In this document: positions 1 through 8,042 of the stretch, in pieces
How the letters are laid out: every line of letters begins with the position of its first letter
Position numbering within the stretch: the stretch's first letter is position 1
Source of the DNA: Mycolicibacter sp. MU0083
GTDB taxonomy: Bacteria > Actinomycetota > Actinomycetes > Mycobacteriales > Mycobacteriaceae
DNA: 64,000 nt
Reading direction: 5' to 3'
Assembly: GCF_963378075.1 (NCBI RefSeq)
Contig: NZ_OY726394.1
Location: 930,001 to 994,000, forward strand
Program-made: the position numbers and the translations under genes
The notes under the pieces: generated by a model
The model's input: the letters and a program-made list of their open reading frames with translations, nothing else
Database searches by the model: none
Told to the model about the DNA's origin: nothing

Positions 1-1335
1 GCGGTGGCCGTCTACGCCGTGATCTCGGCCGCGCTCTACAACGACATCGACAATCAGCTGCAGAGTCGCGCCGAAATGCTGATCGCCAGCGGTTCGCTGG
101 CCGCCGATCCCCGCAAGGCGATCGAGGGCACCGCCTATTCCGACGTGAACGCCATGCTGGTCAATCCCGGGCGGTCGATCTACACCGCCAATCAGCCCGG
201 CCAGCGGTTGCCGGTCGGGCAGCAGGAGAAGGCCGTCATCCGCGGGGAGTTGATCCTGTCGCGGCGCACCGCATCCGGCCAGCGGGTACTGGCGGTGCAT
301 CTGCCCACCGGCGGAACCCTGCTGATCTCCAAGAGCCTGGCGCCCACGCGCGCGGTGACCATGAAGCTGCGCTGGGTGCTGCTGGTGGTCGGCGGCGTGG
401 GTGTCGTGGTGGCCGCGGTGGCCGGCGGAATGGTGACCCGCACCGGCTTGAGACCGGTGGGCCGGCTTACCGATGCGGCCGAACGGGTGGCACGCACCGA
501 TGACCTGCGGCCCATCCCGGTGTACGGCAGCGACGAACTGGCCCGGCTCACCGAAGCGTTCAACGCCATGCTGCGGGCACTGGCCGAATCCCGGGAACGT
601 CAGGCCCGGCTGGTCGCCGATGCCGGGCACGAGCTGAAGACACCGCTGACGTCGCTGCGCACCAACGTCGAACTGTTGATGGCGTCCGCCGCGCCGGGCG
701 CCCCGCAGCTGCCCGAGGAGGAGATGGCCGAACTGCGTGCCGACGCGATCGGTCAGATCGAGGAATTGTCCACGCTGGTGGGCGATCTGGTGGACCTCAC
801 CCGCGACGATCAGCGCGAAGCCGCATCCGAGCAGGTCGACATCACCGAGGTCGTCGACCGCAGCATGGAACGGATCCGGCGGCGCCGCAACGACATCGAG
901 TTCGACATCCGGGTGCTGCCGTGGCACGTCTACGGCGACGCGGCCGGGCTGTCGCGGGCGGTGCTGAACCTGCTCGACAATGCGGCCAAGTGGAGCCCGT
1001 CGGGCGGGGTCGTGCGGTTGAACATGCGCCAACTCGACGCCACCCATATGGAGATGGTGGTCTCCGACGAGGGCCCGGGAATTCCCGCGGACCAACGTGA
1101 ATTGGTGTTCGAGCGGTTCTACCGGTCCGACACGGCGCGCGCGATGCCCGGATCCGGTCTGGGGCTCGCGATCGTCAAACAGGTGGTGCTCAAGCACGGC
1201 GGGGCGATCACCATCGGAGAGACCCATCCCGGGGCGACGCCGCCGGGAACCTCCTTCCGGTTGGTGTTGCCCGGCGGGCCGACGTCCGCCGAGGCACCGA
1301 CCGCGGGAGTCACAGGCGGTTCTCAGTCCAGGTAG
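1..1335 (+). CDS. mprB: MprB sensor histidine kinase, 5' end cut by the window
   Basis: Membrane sensor kinase of the MprAB two-component system, which responds to envelope stress and controls pepD and sigma factor genes in M. tuberculosis. The reading frame is open from base 1. Compared with the remembered M. tuberculosis protein, about 40 N-terminal residues, including most of the first membrane helix, lie outside the window. Visible parts are the extracytoplasmic sensor region, a second membrane helix (RWVLLVVGGVGVVVAAVAGG), a HAMP linker, the HisKA motif AGHELKTPL with the phospho-accepting His, and the ATPase motifs NLLDNAAKWS, DEGPGIP and GSGLGLAIVK. The adjacent downstream protease gene pepD agrees with the assignment. 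Confidence 0.95.
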   Translation, partial: AVAVYAVISAALYNDIDNQLQSRAEMLIASGSLAADPRKAIEGTAYSDVNAMLVNPGRSIYTANQPGQRLPVGQQEKAVIRGELILSRRTASGQRVLAVHLPTGGTLLISKSLAPTRAVTMKLRWVLLVVGGVGVVVAAVAGGMVTRTGLRPVGRLTDAAERVARTDDLRPIPVYGSDELARLTEAFNAMLRALAESRERQARLVADAGHELKTPLTSLRTNVELLMASAAPGAPQLPEEEMAELRADAIGQIEELSTLVGDLVDLTRDDQREAASEQVDITEVVDRSMERIRRRRNDIEFDIRVLPWHVYGDAAGLSRAVLNLLDNAAKWSPSGGVVRLNMRQLDATHMEMVVSDEGPGIPADQRELVFERFYRSDTARAMPGSGLGLAIVKQVVLKHGGAITIGETHPGATPPGTSFRLVLPGGPTSAEAPTAGVTGGSQSR

Positions 1336-1389
1336 GCATGGTGGTGAGGCAACTTCGCCAAGCCGTGTCAGTAGGAGTAGGCAGCAGAG

Positions 1390-2751
1390 ATGACGAACTA
1401 CCCGGGGTACTACCCGCCGCAGCAGCAACCGGACCGGTCGCAGCAGACCGGTGCGCAGGCGGCGGACCAGCGCGGGCAGGCCGGCTATCCCGGCGGCACC
1501 GCGCCGGGTTCGTACCCACCGCACTACGACTGGCGTTACGGCCAGCAACAGACGGCATACCGCCCCGCCTATGACGCGTCCTACGGCCGGCCCGGGTCCC
1601 CCAACGGTCCGGGCACCGGCGCACCGAAGCGGTCGCGCACGCCGGGACTGGTCATCGGGGCGGTGGCCATCGCGGCCGTCTCCGGTGTGATGGGCGGTCT
1701 GGTGGGCTCGGCGATGCGCCCCGACCACCAGTCCGCCGCCGCCGGCAGCCACGCGCCGAGCATCCAGCCGCCGGGAGTGCCCGCCGCGGTGAACCTGCCG
1801 GACGGATCGGTGGAGAAGGTCGCGGCGAAGGTGGTCCCCAGCGTGGTGACGCTGGAGACCGATCTGGGCCGGGCGTCCGAGGAGGGCTCCGGCATCATCC
1901 TGTCGGCCGACGGGATGATCTTGACCAACAACCATGTGGTCTCCGCCGCCGCGGCCAAGGGCGACGGGCCCGCCAGGGCACAGCCGAAGACCACCGTGAC
2001 GTTCTTCGACGGCCGCACGGCGTCGTTCACCGTGGTGGGTACCGATCCGGCCAGCGACATCGCCGTGGTGCGGGTCCAGGGCGTCTCGGATCTGACCCCG
2101 ATCACGATCGGCTCGTCGGCGGACCTGCGGGTGGGACAGCACGTGGTGGCCGTCGGATCGCCCCTCGGCCTGGAAGGCACCGTGACGACCGGGATCGTCA
2201 GCGCCCTCAACCGGCCGGTCTCCACCAGTGGCGAAGCCGGCAACCAGAACACCGTGCTCGACGCCATCCAGACCGATGCCGCCATCAACCCGGGCAACTC
2301 CGGCGGCGCGCTGGTCAACATGAACGGCGACCTGGTCGGCATCAACTCCGCGATCGCCACCATGGGTGGTGACTCCGCCGACGCCCAGAGCGGCTCCATC
2401 GGCCTGGGCTTCGCGATCCCGGTGGATCAGGCCAAGCGGATCGCCGACGAGCTGATCAGTTCGCCCGACCACACCGCCTCGCATGCCTCACTGGGCGTGA
2501 AGGTCACCAGCGAACGCAGCCTGCACGGCGCCAAGGTGGTCGAGGTGGTGCCGGGAGAGGCCGCGGCCAAGGCCGGATTGCCCGAGGGTGCGACGGTGAC
2601 CGCGGTCAACAACCGCCCCATCGGCAGCGCCGACGCGCTGGTGGCCGCGGTGCGGTCCAAGGCGCCCGGCGACCAGATCACGCTGACCTATCTGGACCCC
2701 ACCGGGGCATCCAAGACCGCGCAGGTCACCCTGGGCAAAGCGCCGCAGTGA
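1390..2751 (+). CDS. pepD: PepD, HtrA-like membrane serine protease/chaperone
   Basis: HtrA-family protease acting at the outer face of the membrane on misfolded proteins; in M. tuberculosis it belongs to the MprAB/SigE stress circuit. The 453-residue protein has a Pro/Gln/Tyr-rich cytoplasmic N-terminus (1-80), one membrane helix (about 86-108), a trypsin-like domain with His182 (TNNHVV), Asp223 (ASDIAVV) and Ser304 (GNSGGAL), and a C-terminal PDZ domain (about 365-450). It lies 54 bp after mprB, so co-transcription is likely. The N-terminal region is low complexity and probably disordered. Confidence 0.95.
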   Translation: MTNYPGYYPPQQQPDRSQQTGAQAADQRGQAGYPGGTAPGSYPPHYDWRYGQQQTAYRPAYDASYGRPGSPNGPGTGAPKRSRTPGLVIGAVAIAAVSGVMGGLVGSAMRPDHQSAAAGSHAPSIQPPGVPAAVNLPDGSVEKVAAKVVPSVVTLETDLGRASEEGSGIILSADGMILTNNHVVSAAAAKGDGPARAQPKTTVTFFDGRTASFTVVGTDPASDIAVVRVQGVSDLTPITIGSSADLRVGQHVVAVGSPLGLEGTVTTGIVSALNRPVSTSGEAGNQNTVLDAIQTDAAINPGNSGGALVNMNGDLVGINSAIATMGGDSADAQSGSIGLGFAIPVDQAKRIADELISSPDHTASHASLGVKVTSERSLHGAKVVEVVPGEAAAKAGLPEGATVTAVNNRPIGSADALVAAVRSKAPGDQITLTYLDPTGASKTAQVTLGKAPQ

Positions 2752-2785
2752 CGGGCTGGTGACGTCCTAGCCGGGTCGGGCGATA

Positions 2786-2791
2786 TACGGT
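2786..2791 (+). promoter_or_regulatory. -10 element of moaB2, leaderless start
   Basis: TACGGT fits the mycobacterial TANNNT -10 consensus. It ends 7 nt before the ATG at 2799, so transcription should begin at or next to that codon. This favours ATG 2799 over the in-frame GTG at 2790, which overlaps the hexamer. Confidence 0.5.
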
Positions 2792-2798
2792 GACATCC

Positions 2799-3293
2799 AT
2801 GGAGCAGTCCCGAGAACTCGCAGGCCGCGCCCTCGTCGTCGTCGTCGACGACCGCACGGCACACGGCGACGAGGACCACAGTGGCCCGTTGGTCACCGAA
2901 TTGCTGGCCGAAGGCGGGTTCATGGTCGACGGCGTGGTGGCCGTCTCCGCCGACGAGGTGGAGATCCGCAACGCGCTCAACACCGCGGTGATCGGCGGGG
3001 TCGACCTGGTGGTGTCGGTGGGCGGCACCGGGGTCACCCCCCGGGACGTGGCACCGGAAGCCACCCTCGAGATCCTGGACCGCGAGATCCTCGGTATCGC
3101 CGAGGCGCTGCGGGCGTCCGGGCTGGCGGCCGGGATCGCCGACGCCGGCCTGTCGCGGGGGCTGGCCGGAGTGTCGGGCAGCACCCTGGTGGTCAACCTG
3201 GCCGGGTCGCGCGCGGCGGTGCGCGACGGCATGGCGACGCTGAACCCGCTGGCCGCCGCGATCATCGGGCAGCTGTCCAGCCTGGAGATATAG
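2799..3293 (+). CDS. moaB2: MoaB2/MogA-type molybdopterin-binding protein
   Basis: Molybdenum cofactor biosynthesis protein of the MoaB/MogA fold, which adenylylates molybdopterin before metal insertion. The protein is 164 residues from the chosen ATG. The binding signature VVSVGGTGVTPRDV is clear and is followed by a typical C-terminal half (LAGVSGSTLVVNLAGS). It sits between pepD and mscL as in M. tuberculosis (Rv0984). The start is set by the -10 hexamer just upstream, which suggests a leaderless message; no Shine-Dalgarno sequence is evident. Confidence 0.93.
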   Translation: MEQSRELAGRALVVVVDDRTAHGDEDHSGPLVTELLAEGGFMVDGVVAVSADEVEIRNALNTAVIGGVDLVVSVGGTGVTPRDVAPEATLEILDREILGIAEALRASGLAAGIADAGLSRGLAGVSGSTLVVNLAGSRAAVRDGMATLNPLAAAIIGQLSSLEI

Positions 3294-3299
3294 CCGGCC

Positions 3300-3416
3300 A
3301 TGCCCGGACTCGAAGAGCACCGGTCGTCGTCGGACGAACGCGATCCCGACGACGCCCGCGAAGCCGAGGAACGCGAGCGCTGGTTGCGGGACAACGTCCC
3401 GCCGCATCACGGTTGA
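3300..3416 (+). CDS. Small charged protein of 38 residues, unknown function
   Basis: A short ORF begins 6 nt after the moaB2 stop codon and encodes 38 residues, strongly acidic/basic with the run EERERWLRDNVPPHHG at the end. Codon use is GC-rich at third positions like its neighbours, which supports real coding. It has no membrane segment or recognisable domain. Spacing suggests it is the last gene of the moaB2 transcript. I cannot assign a function, and it could still be a chance ORF. Confidence 0.5.
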   Translation: MPGLEEHRSSSDERDPDDAREAEERERWLRDNVPPHHG

Positions 3417-3519
3417 GATTCGACTTCGCGTAATCGCTCACGCCGCTCCTTTGATGGTGGTTACGGTTCCGCATGGGCGGCGCTGGGCCGCTGCGGTTCT
3501 GAGGCGGAGGGGTATCGGA

Positions 3520-3948
3520 ATGCTAAAAGGGTTCAAGAATTTTTTGATGCGTGATGACGTCATCACCGTCGCCATCGGTTTGGTGGTGGCCTTGGCGTTC
3601 TCCAACCTGGTCGAGGCATTCACCAAGAGTGTGATCAACCCGCTGGTCGCGGCGGCGCAACCCGACACCGCCGGGCTCGGCCTGGGCTACCAGTTGGGGG
3701 CGGCCGGCAACGAGGCCACGTTCATCGATCTCGGTGCCTTCATCTCGGCGATCATCTACTTCATCGTGTTCATGGCGACCGTCTACTTCCTGATCGTGAC
3801 GCCGTACAAGCACATCCAGCAGCGGCGCGGGAAGTCCGTCTTCGGTGACGCCCCGGCGACCAAGGCCTGCCCGGAGTGCCTGTCCGACATTCCCGCCGAA
3901 GCGACCAAGTGCAAGTTCTGCGCCAGCCCGCAACGGGCCGCGGCCTAG
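3520..3948 (+). CDS. mscL: MscL large-conductance mechanosensitive channel with C-terminal zinc ribbon
   Basis: Pore protein that opens under membrane tension and releases solutes during osmotic downshock. The 142-residue chain starts MLKGFKNFLMRDDV, has TM1 (about 14-37) and TM2 (about 67-90) and the motif YFLIVTPYKHIQ that closes family domains. Instead of the usual C-terminal helical bundle it ends in a four-cysteine ribbon, CPECLSDIPAEATKCKFC. The ATG at 3520 is chosen because GGCGGAGGGG precedes it; earlier in-frame starts lack the conserved N-terminus. In M. tuberculosis mscL lies on the opposite strand and, as I remember it, lacks the ribbon. Confidence 0.9.
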   Translation: MLKGFKNFLMRDDVITVAIGLVVALAFSNLVEAFTKSVINPLVAAAQPDTAGLGLGYQLGAAGNEATFIDLGAFISAIIYFIVFMATVYFLIVTPYKHIQQRRGKSVFGDAPATKACPECLSDIPAEATKCKFCASPQRAAA

Positions 3949-3952
3949 GGCT

Positions 3953-4603
3953 TCAGCGCAGGGTCAGTGTGACGGCCTGAGTCAGCGTGGCACCGGCCAC
4001 CGCCACCGCGGCGGTGGCCGGCAACGCGATCAAGACCACCCGGTCGTCGTGGTCGTGGTTGTCGGAGACCAACACCACGATCCCGCCGCCGGCCAGCACG
4101 CGCGGTGGGTTGGGCGGTTCGGTCGACTCGTCGGGGGAGGCCGTCACCACGTCGACCACGTCGCCGGGATGGATCAGGTCGGCCAATGCGGTGTCGGCGG
4201 GATGCACACCCACGATCCGGGCGTCGGGCCCGGCCGCGGCTTCGGTGAGCCTGCTGCCCAGCAGCCGGACGTCGGTGAGGATCTCACCGCGGCGGGCCGG
4301 GCCGGCCAGCGCGTTGTGCACCAGCGCGCTCCGATCGGTGGCGGCGCCGTCGGGAATCGTTCGGGCAGAGCGGCTTTCGACGGTGACGTCACCATCGGTG
4401 AGCACCTTCCCGGGTGCGATGTCGTGACTGGCCACCACCACCTCGACCAGGTCGTCGCCCGGGTCGGGGCGGATCGCCGCGACTGCGGCCAACAGCACCA
4501 GGGCGCCGGCGGTCAGCCGTCGCGCGCGCTCGGTGCGTACCCAGTCCGGGCGCAGGGCCTGGGAGAGCCGACTGGCCAGGGTGGGATCGAGCGAGTCGCC
4601 CAT
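3953..4603 (-). CDS. SAF-domain membrane-anchored protein
   Basis: Predicted 216-residue protein with one membrane helix (about 31-46, LTAGALVLLAAVAAI) followed by a SAF domain (VVVASHDIAPGKVLTDGDV). SAF domains occur in CpaB/FlgA pilus and flagellar chaperones and in sialic-acid synthase-like proteins. A second copy-like segment (ARIVGVHPADTALADLIHPGDVVDVV) resembles the CpaB RcpC half. It corresponds in position to Rv0990c. It converges with mscL with a 4-bp gap. No pilus genes are visible nearby, so its partner is unknown. Confidence 0.75.
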   Translation of the reverse strand: MGDSLDPTLASRLSQALRPDWVRTERARRLTAGALVLLAAVAAIRPDPGDDLVEVVVASHDIAPGKVLTDGDVTVESRSARTIPDGAATDRSALVHNALAGPARRGEILTDVRLLGSRLTEAAAGPDARIVGVHPADTALADLIHPGDVVDVVTASPDESTEPPNPPRVLAGGGIVVLVSDNHDHDDRVVLIALPATAAVAVAGATLTQAVTLTLR

Positions 4604-4669
4604 GGCGTCACGCTAACCGGTAGGTCGGCCGGGGGCCGCCGGCTCCGATGCCGGGCTGTGGATAACCGC

Positions 4670-5023
4670 TCAGGCGGAGGCGGCCGCCGGCGCCGACGTC
4701 GACGACGAAGCGGCCTTGGCGCCGTCACCGGATTTGGTGCCGCTGTCGGCGGAGGACTTGGTGCCGCCGTCGCCGGAGCCGCCGCTGGAGTCGCCCGACG
4801 AGGTGGAGCCGGCCGAGTTCGCACCGGCCGAGGAGGATTTGCCCGAGTCGCGGTTGTCGGTGCGGTAGAAGCCGCTGCCCTTGAACACCACGCCCACCTT
4901 GCCGAAGATCTTGCGCAGCCGGCCGTTGCACTGCTCGCAGGTGGTCAGGGAGTCGTCGGTGAAGGCCTGGACCACGTCGAAGCGGTTGCTGCACTCGGTG
5001 CAGGCGTAGCTGTAGGTGGGCAC
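4670..5023 (-). CDS. ruc: Ruc, redox-regulated zinc-ribbon chaperone (FmdB family)
   Basis: A 117-residue protein with an N-terminal FmdB-type zinc ribbon (CTEC and CEQC pairs within the first 37 residues) and a long Gly/Ser/Asp-rich tail that should be disordered. This matches Rv0991c of M. tuberculosis, described as Ruc, an oxidation-activated chaperone that cooperates with DnaK and is part of the HrcA heat-shock regulon. The start is GTG preceded by GGAGG. A CIRCE-like operator lies 28 bp upstream. The tail is longer and more repetitive than the ribbon needs, as expected for the activated disordered part. Confidence 0.9.
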   Translation of the reverse strand: MPTYSYACTECSNRFDVVQAFTDDSLTTCEQCNGRLRKIFGKVGVVFKGSGFYRTDNRDSGKSSSAGANSAGSTSSGDSSGGSGDGGTKSSADSGTKSGDGAKAASSSTSAPAAASA

Positions 5024-5051
5024 GTGAACCTCCGTGGATCGGACAATCGGC

Positions 5052-5078
5052 TTAGCACTCTACCGCGCTAAGTGCTAG
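5052..5078 (-). promoter_or_regulatory. CIRCE operator (HrcA binding site) of ruc
   Basis: Read on the minus strand the site is CTAGCACTT, nine bases, GAGTGCTAA. The second arm matches the CIRCE consensus (TTAGCACTC-N9-GAGTGCTAA) perfectly and the first has two mismatches. A -10-like TAGAGT lies inside it, so HrcA binding should block transcription until heat or protein damage releases it. Confidence 0.85.
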
Positions 5079-5128
5079 AACCGCCATGTGACCTTCGGCA
5101 TTCCCGGCGGCAGCGCCGGCCGCCGCGG

Positions 5129-5725
5129 TCAGCCCAACGCCACCGTTCCGCACCCGGGGGTCAGGGCGTGCGTCATCGGCACATCGTGGGGTTCCGCGGG
5201 CAACTCGTCGAGAAGTTCGGCGTCGCGCACCACGGCGACCAGCGGAACACCCGACCGGCGCAAGCACAGCGAGCGGTCGTAGAAACCGGCGCCGCGCCCC
5301 AGTCGCGCCCCGCGCCGGTCGACGGCCACCGCCGGCACCACGACCAGATCCGCCTCGGCCACCGTTTCGGCGGGCAGCCACGGCTGCGGCGGTTCGAGCA
5401 GGCCGAACCGGGCGGTGTGCAGTGCGTCGGGCCGGTAGACACCCCACCACAGCGCCAAGGGGGCGCCGTCGTCGTCGGTGCGCACCACCGGCACCAGTAC
5501 CCGCACCCCGCGGCGGGCCAGCCGATCGAGCATCGCGGTCGATCCGGGCTCACCGCGCACCGGCACGTAGGCGCAGACCGTGCCGGAATCACCGGCCAGT
5601 TCCTCGAGGTGTCCGGCCAGCGCGGCCGCCTCGGCGGCGTGCCGTTGGGCAGGCACCGCGCGCCGCTCGGCGAGCAACCGCGCCCGCAACGCGGTCTTGG
5701 CGGTCACCACCGCGTCGTCGGTCAC
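5129..5725 (-). CDS. 5-formyltetrahydrofolate cyclo-ligase
   Basis: Converts 5-formyl-tetrahydrofolate plus ATP to 5,10-methenyl-tetrahydrofolate in cytosolic one-carbon metabolism. The 198-residue length is usual for the family. Conserved parts include the N-terminal TAKTALRARLLAERR, the middle PVVRTDDDGAPLALW and the substrate/ATP motif GRGAGFYDRSL. The frame stays open far upstream into galU on the other strand, but homology begins near GTG 5725. A GTG at 5707 is an alternative. It is divergent from galU and corresponds to Rv0992c. Confidence 0.93.
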   Translation of the reverse strand: MTDDAVVTAKTALRARLLAERRAVPAQRHAAEAAALAGHLEELAGDSGTVCAYVPVRGEPGSTAMLDRLARRGVRVLVPVVRTDDDGAPLALWWGVYRPDALHTARFGLLEPPQPWLPAETVAEADLVVVPAVAVDRRGARLGRGAGFYDRSLCLRRSGVPLVAVVRDAELLDELPAEPHDVPMTHALTPGCGTVALG

Positions 5726-5788
5726 GACTACCAGACTGTCAGCAACGGCGCGCCCACCGCCAGCGCAGGTGGTTGAGCCGGTTGCGGT

Positions 5789-5794
5789 TATCGT
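5789..5794 (+). promoter_or_regulatory. -10 element of galU, leaderless start
   Basis: TATCGT matches TANNNT and ends 7 nt before the galU ATG, predicting a leaderless transcript. No convincing -35 hexamer is visible. Confidence 0.45.
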
Positions 5795-5801
5795 GTGAGC
5801 A

Positions 5802-6713
5802 ATGCCCACTCCGAAGGTTCCGATTCCGCGCACCGCCATTGTGCCCGCGGCAGGTCTGGGCACCCGTTTTCTGCCCGCCACCAAGACGGTGCCCAAAGAG
5901 CTGCTGCCGGTCGTCGACACCCCCGGGATCGAACTGGTCGCCGCCGAAGCCGCCGAGGCCGGCGCCGAGCGGTTGGTGATCGTCACCTCCGAGGGCAAGG
6001 ACGGCGTGGTCGCGCACTTCGTCGAAGACCTGGTGCTGGAAGGCACGCTGGAGGCCCGCGGCAAGAAGGCGATGCTGGCCAAGGTGCGGCGCGCCCCCGA
6101 GCTGATCAAGGTGGAGTCGGTGGTGCAGGCCGAGCCGCTCGGCCTGGGCCATGCCGTCAGCTGTGTCGAGCCCACCCTGTCCGACGACGAGGACGCCGTC
6201 GCGGTCCTGCTCCCCGACGACCTGGTGCTGCCCACCGGCGTGCTGGAGGTCATGTCGGCGGTGCGGGCTCGCCGCGGCGGCACCGTGCTGTGCGCCATCG
6301 AGGTCACCCCCGAAGAGGTCAGCGCCTACGGCGTGTTCGACGTGGAACCGCTGCCCGACGGCGACAACCCGGACGTGATGGCCGTCAAGGGGATGGTCGA
6401 GAAGCCCAAGGCCCAAGACGCGCCGTCGATGTATGCCGCGGCCGGACGCTACGTGCTGGACCGGGCGGTGTTCGACGCGCTGCGGAGGATCGACCGGGGG
6501 GCCGGCGGCGAGGTGCAGCTCACCGATGCCATCGCGTTGATGATCGCCGAAGGGCATCCCGTGCACGTCGTGGTGCACCGCGGATCGCGACACGATCTGG
6601 GAAATCCGGGCGGCTACCTCAAAGCTGCGGTTGACTTTGCCCTGGACCGTGACGACTACGGCCCTGACCTGCGTCGGTGGCTGGTCGCGCGGCTGGGCTT
6701 GGCGGAGAACTGA
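5802..6713 (+). CDS. galU: UTP-glucose-1-phosphate uridylyltransferase
   Basis: Makes UDP-glucose from UTP and glucose-1-phosphate for trehalose, galactan and glycan precursors. The 303-residue protein carries the nucleotidyltransferase signature AAGLGTRFLPATKTVPKELLP early on and downstream family motifs (DDLVLPTG, GMVEKPKA, GNPGGYLKA). It is the first gene of a galU-moeA1-rimJ-glpR run on the plus strand, matching Rv0993-Rv0996. The ATG lies 7 nt after a -10 hexamer. Confidence 0.97.
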   Translation: MPTPKVPIPRTAIVPAAGLGTRFLPATKTVPKELLPVVDTPGIELVAAEAAEAGAERLVIVTSEGKDGVVAHFVEDLVLEGTLEARGKKAMLAKVRRAPELIKVESVVQAEPLGLGHAVSCVEPTLSDDEDAVAVLLPDDLVLPTGVLEVMSAVRARRGGTVLCAIEVTPEEVSAYGVFDVEPLPDGDNPDVMAVKGMVEKPKAQDAPSMYAAAGRYVLDRAVFDALRRIDRGAGGEVQLTDAIALMIAEGHPVHVVVHRGSRHDLGNPGGYLKAAVDFALDRDDYGPDLRRWLVARLGLAEN

Positions 6714-6763
6714 ACTGGCGTCAGCCCGAACAGATCTGAGGCGGTATCGGAGAAAGGCGCACC

Positions 6764-8032
6764 GTGCGTTCGGTTGAGGAGCAGCAGGCCCGGGTTGCGG
6801 CTGCCGCGGTGGCGCCGCGGCCGGTCCGGGTGGCGATCGCCGAGGCGCAGGGGCTGATGTGCGCCGAAGAGGTCGTCGCGGAGCGGCCGATGCCGGCCTT
6901 CGACCAGGCGGCCATCGACGGTTATGCGGTGCGCAGCGTCGACGTCTACGGTGCCGACGCGATCGGCGACACCTCGGAGGGGCCCGGTCGCGACGACGAG
7001 GTCGTCACCCTGCCGGTGTTGGGCATCATCGAAGCCGGCGCGCGCACCCCGACCCGGCTGCAGCCCAAGCTGGCCACCCGGATTCAGACCGGGGCGCCGA
7101 TGCCCACCCTGGCCGACGCGGTGTTGCCGCTGCGCTGGACCGACGGCGGCAACTCCCGGGTCCGGGTGTTGCGCGGGGTCCGGCCGGGCGACTACGTGCG
7201 CCGGGTCGGCGACGACGTCCAACCCGGCGACATCGCGGTGCGGGCCGGCACCGTCGTCGGCGCGGCCCAGGTAGGGCTGTTGGCGGCGGTGGGGCGCGAC
7301 CGGGTGCTGGTCCATCCGCGCCCGCGGGTGTCGGTGCTGGCCGTCGGCGGTGAACTGGTCGACGTGAACCGGGCGCCCGGCAACGGGCAGGTCTACGACG
7401 TCGACTCCTATGCGCTGGCCGCGGCCGCTCGCGACGCGGGCGCGGAGGTGAACCGGGTCGGCATCGTCAGCAACGACCCGAAGAAGCTGCGCGAGGTGGT
7501 CGAGAGCCAGCTCAGCCGCGCCGAGGTGGTGGTGATCACCGGGGGCGTCGGCGGTGCGGCGGCCGATGAGGTGCGCAAGGTGCTGTCGGATCTCGGTGAC
7601 ATCGAGGTCTCCCGAATCGCCATGCACCCGGGTTCGGTGCAGGGCTTCGGGCAGCTGGGGCCCGAAGGCGTGCCGACGTTCCTGCTGCCCACCAATCCGT
7701 TGAGCGCGCTGGTGATCTTCGAGGTGATGATTCGCCCGCTGGTCCGGATGTCGCTGGGCAAACGCGAACCCATGCGCCGCATGGTGCAGGCGCGTACCTT
7801 GGGGCCGATCGCGTCCATGCCCGGCCGCAAGGGTTATCTGCGTGGCCAGTTGATGCGCGACGAGCAGAACGGTGAATATCTGGTGCAGGTGCTCGGCACC
7901 TCGGGCTCGACGTCGTCGCATCTGCTGGCCACGCTGGCCGAGGCCAACAGCCTGGTGGTGGTTCCCGAGGAGGTCGAACAGATCGCGGCCGGCGAGTGGG
8001 TCGACGTCGCCTTCCTGGCCCAGCGGGGTTGA
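6764..8032 (+). CDS. moeA1: MoeA1/Glp, gephyrin-like molybdotransferase family protein
   Basis: A 422-residue MoeA/gephyrin-family protein with domain order II-III-IV: N-terminal FDQAAIDGYAVRS, central molybdopterin-binding domain (VSVLAVGGELVD, ITGGVGGAAADE) and C-terminal domain. MoeA proteins insert molybdate into molybdopterin. In Corynebacterium the copy encoded at this position, Glp, binds FtsZ and works with the membrane receptor GlpR in division. Because glpR is two genes downstream, that role is as likely here as cofactor synthesis. The start is GTG with GGAGAAAGG upstream. Confidence 0.9.
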   Translation: MRSVEEQQARVAAAAVAPRPVRVAIAEAQGLMCAEEVVAERPMPAFDQAAIDGYAVRSVDVYGADAIGDTSEGPGRDDEVVTLPVLGIIEAGARTPTRLQPKLATRIQTGAPMPTLADAVLPLRWTDGGNSRVRVLRGVRPGDYVRRVGDDVQPGDIAVRAGTVVGAAQVGLLAAVGRDRVLVHPRPRVSVLAVGGELVDVNRAPGNGQVYDVDSYALAAAARDAGAEVNRVGIVSNDPKKLREVVESQLSRAEVVVITGGVGGAAADEVRKVLSDLGDIEVSRIAMHPGSVQGFGQLGPEGVPTFLLPTNPLSALVIFEVMIRPLVRMSLGKREPMRRMVQARTLGPIASMPGRKGYLRGQLMRDEQNGEYLVQVLGTSGSTSSHLLATLAEANSLVVVPEEVEQIAAGEWVDVAFLAQRG

Positions 8033-8042
8033 GTCCGCAGTC

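Noticed and set aside
2790..2798. GTG 2790 as moaB2 start
   Set aside because: It overlaps the -10 hexamer; ATG 2799 has the right leaderless spacing.
3845..5071. 408-codon plus-strand frame opposite the SAF and ruc genes
   Set aside because: It mirrors the complementary coding strand; composition is skewed His/Arg/Gly-rich, with no domain, while the minus-strand genes have clear families.
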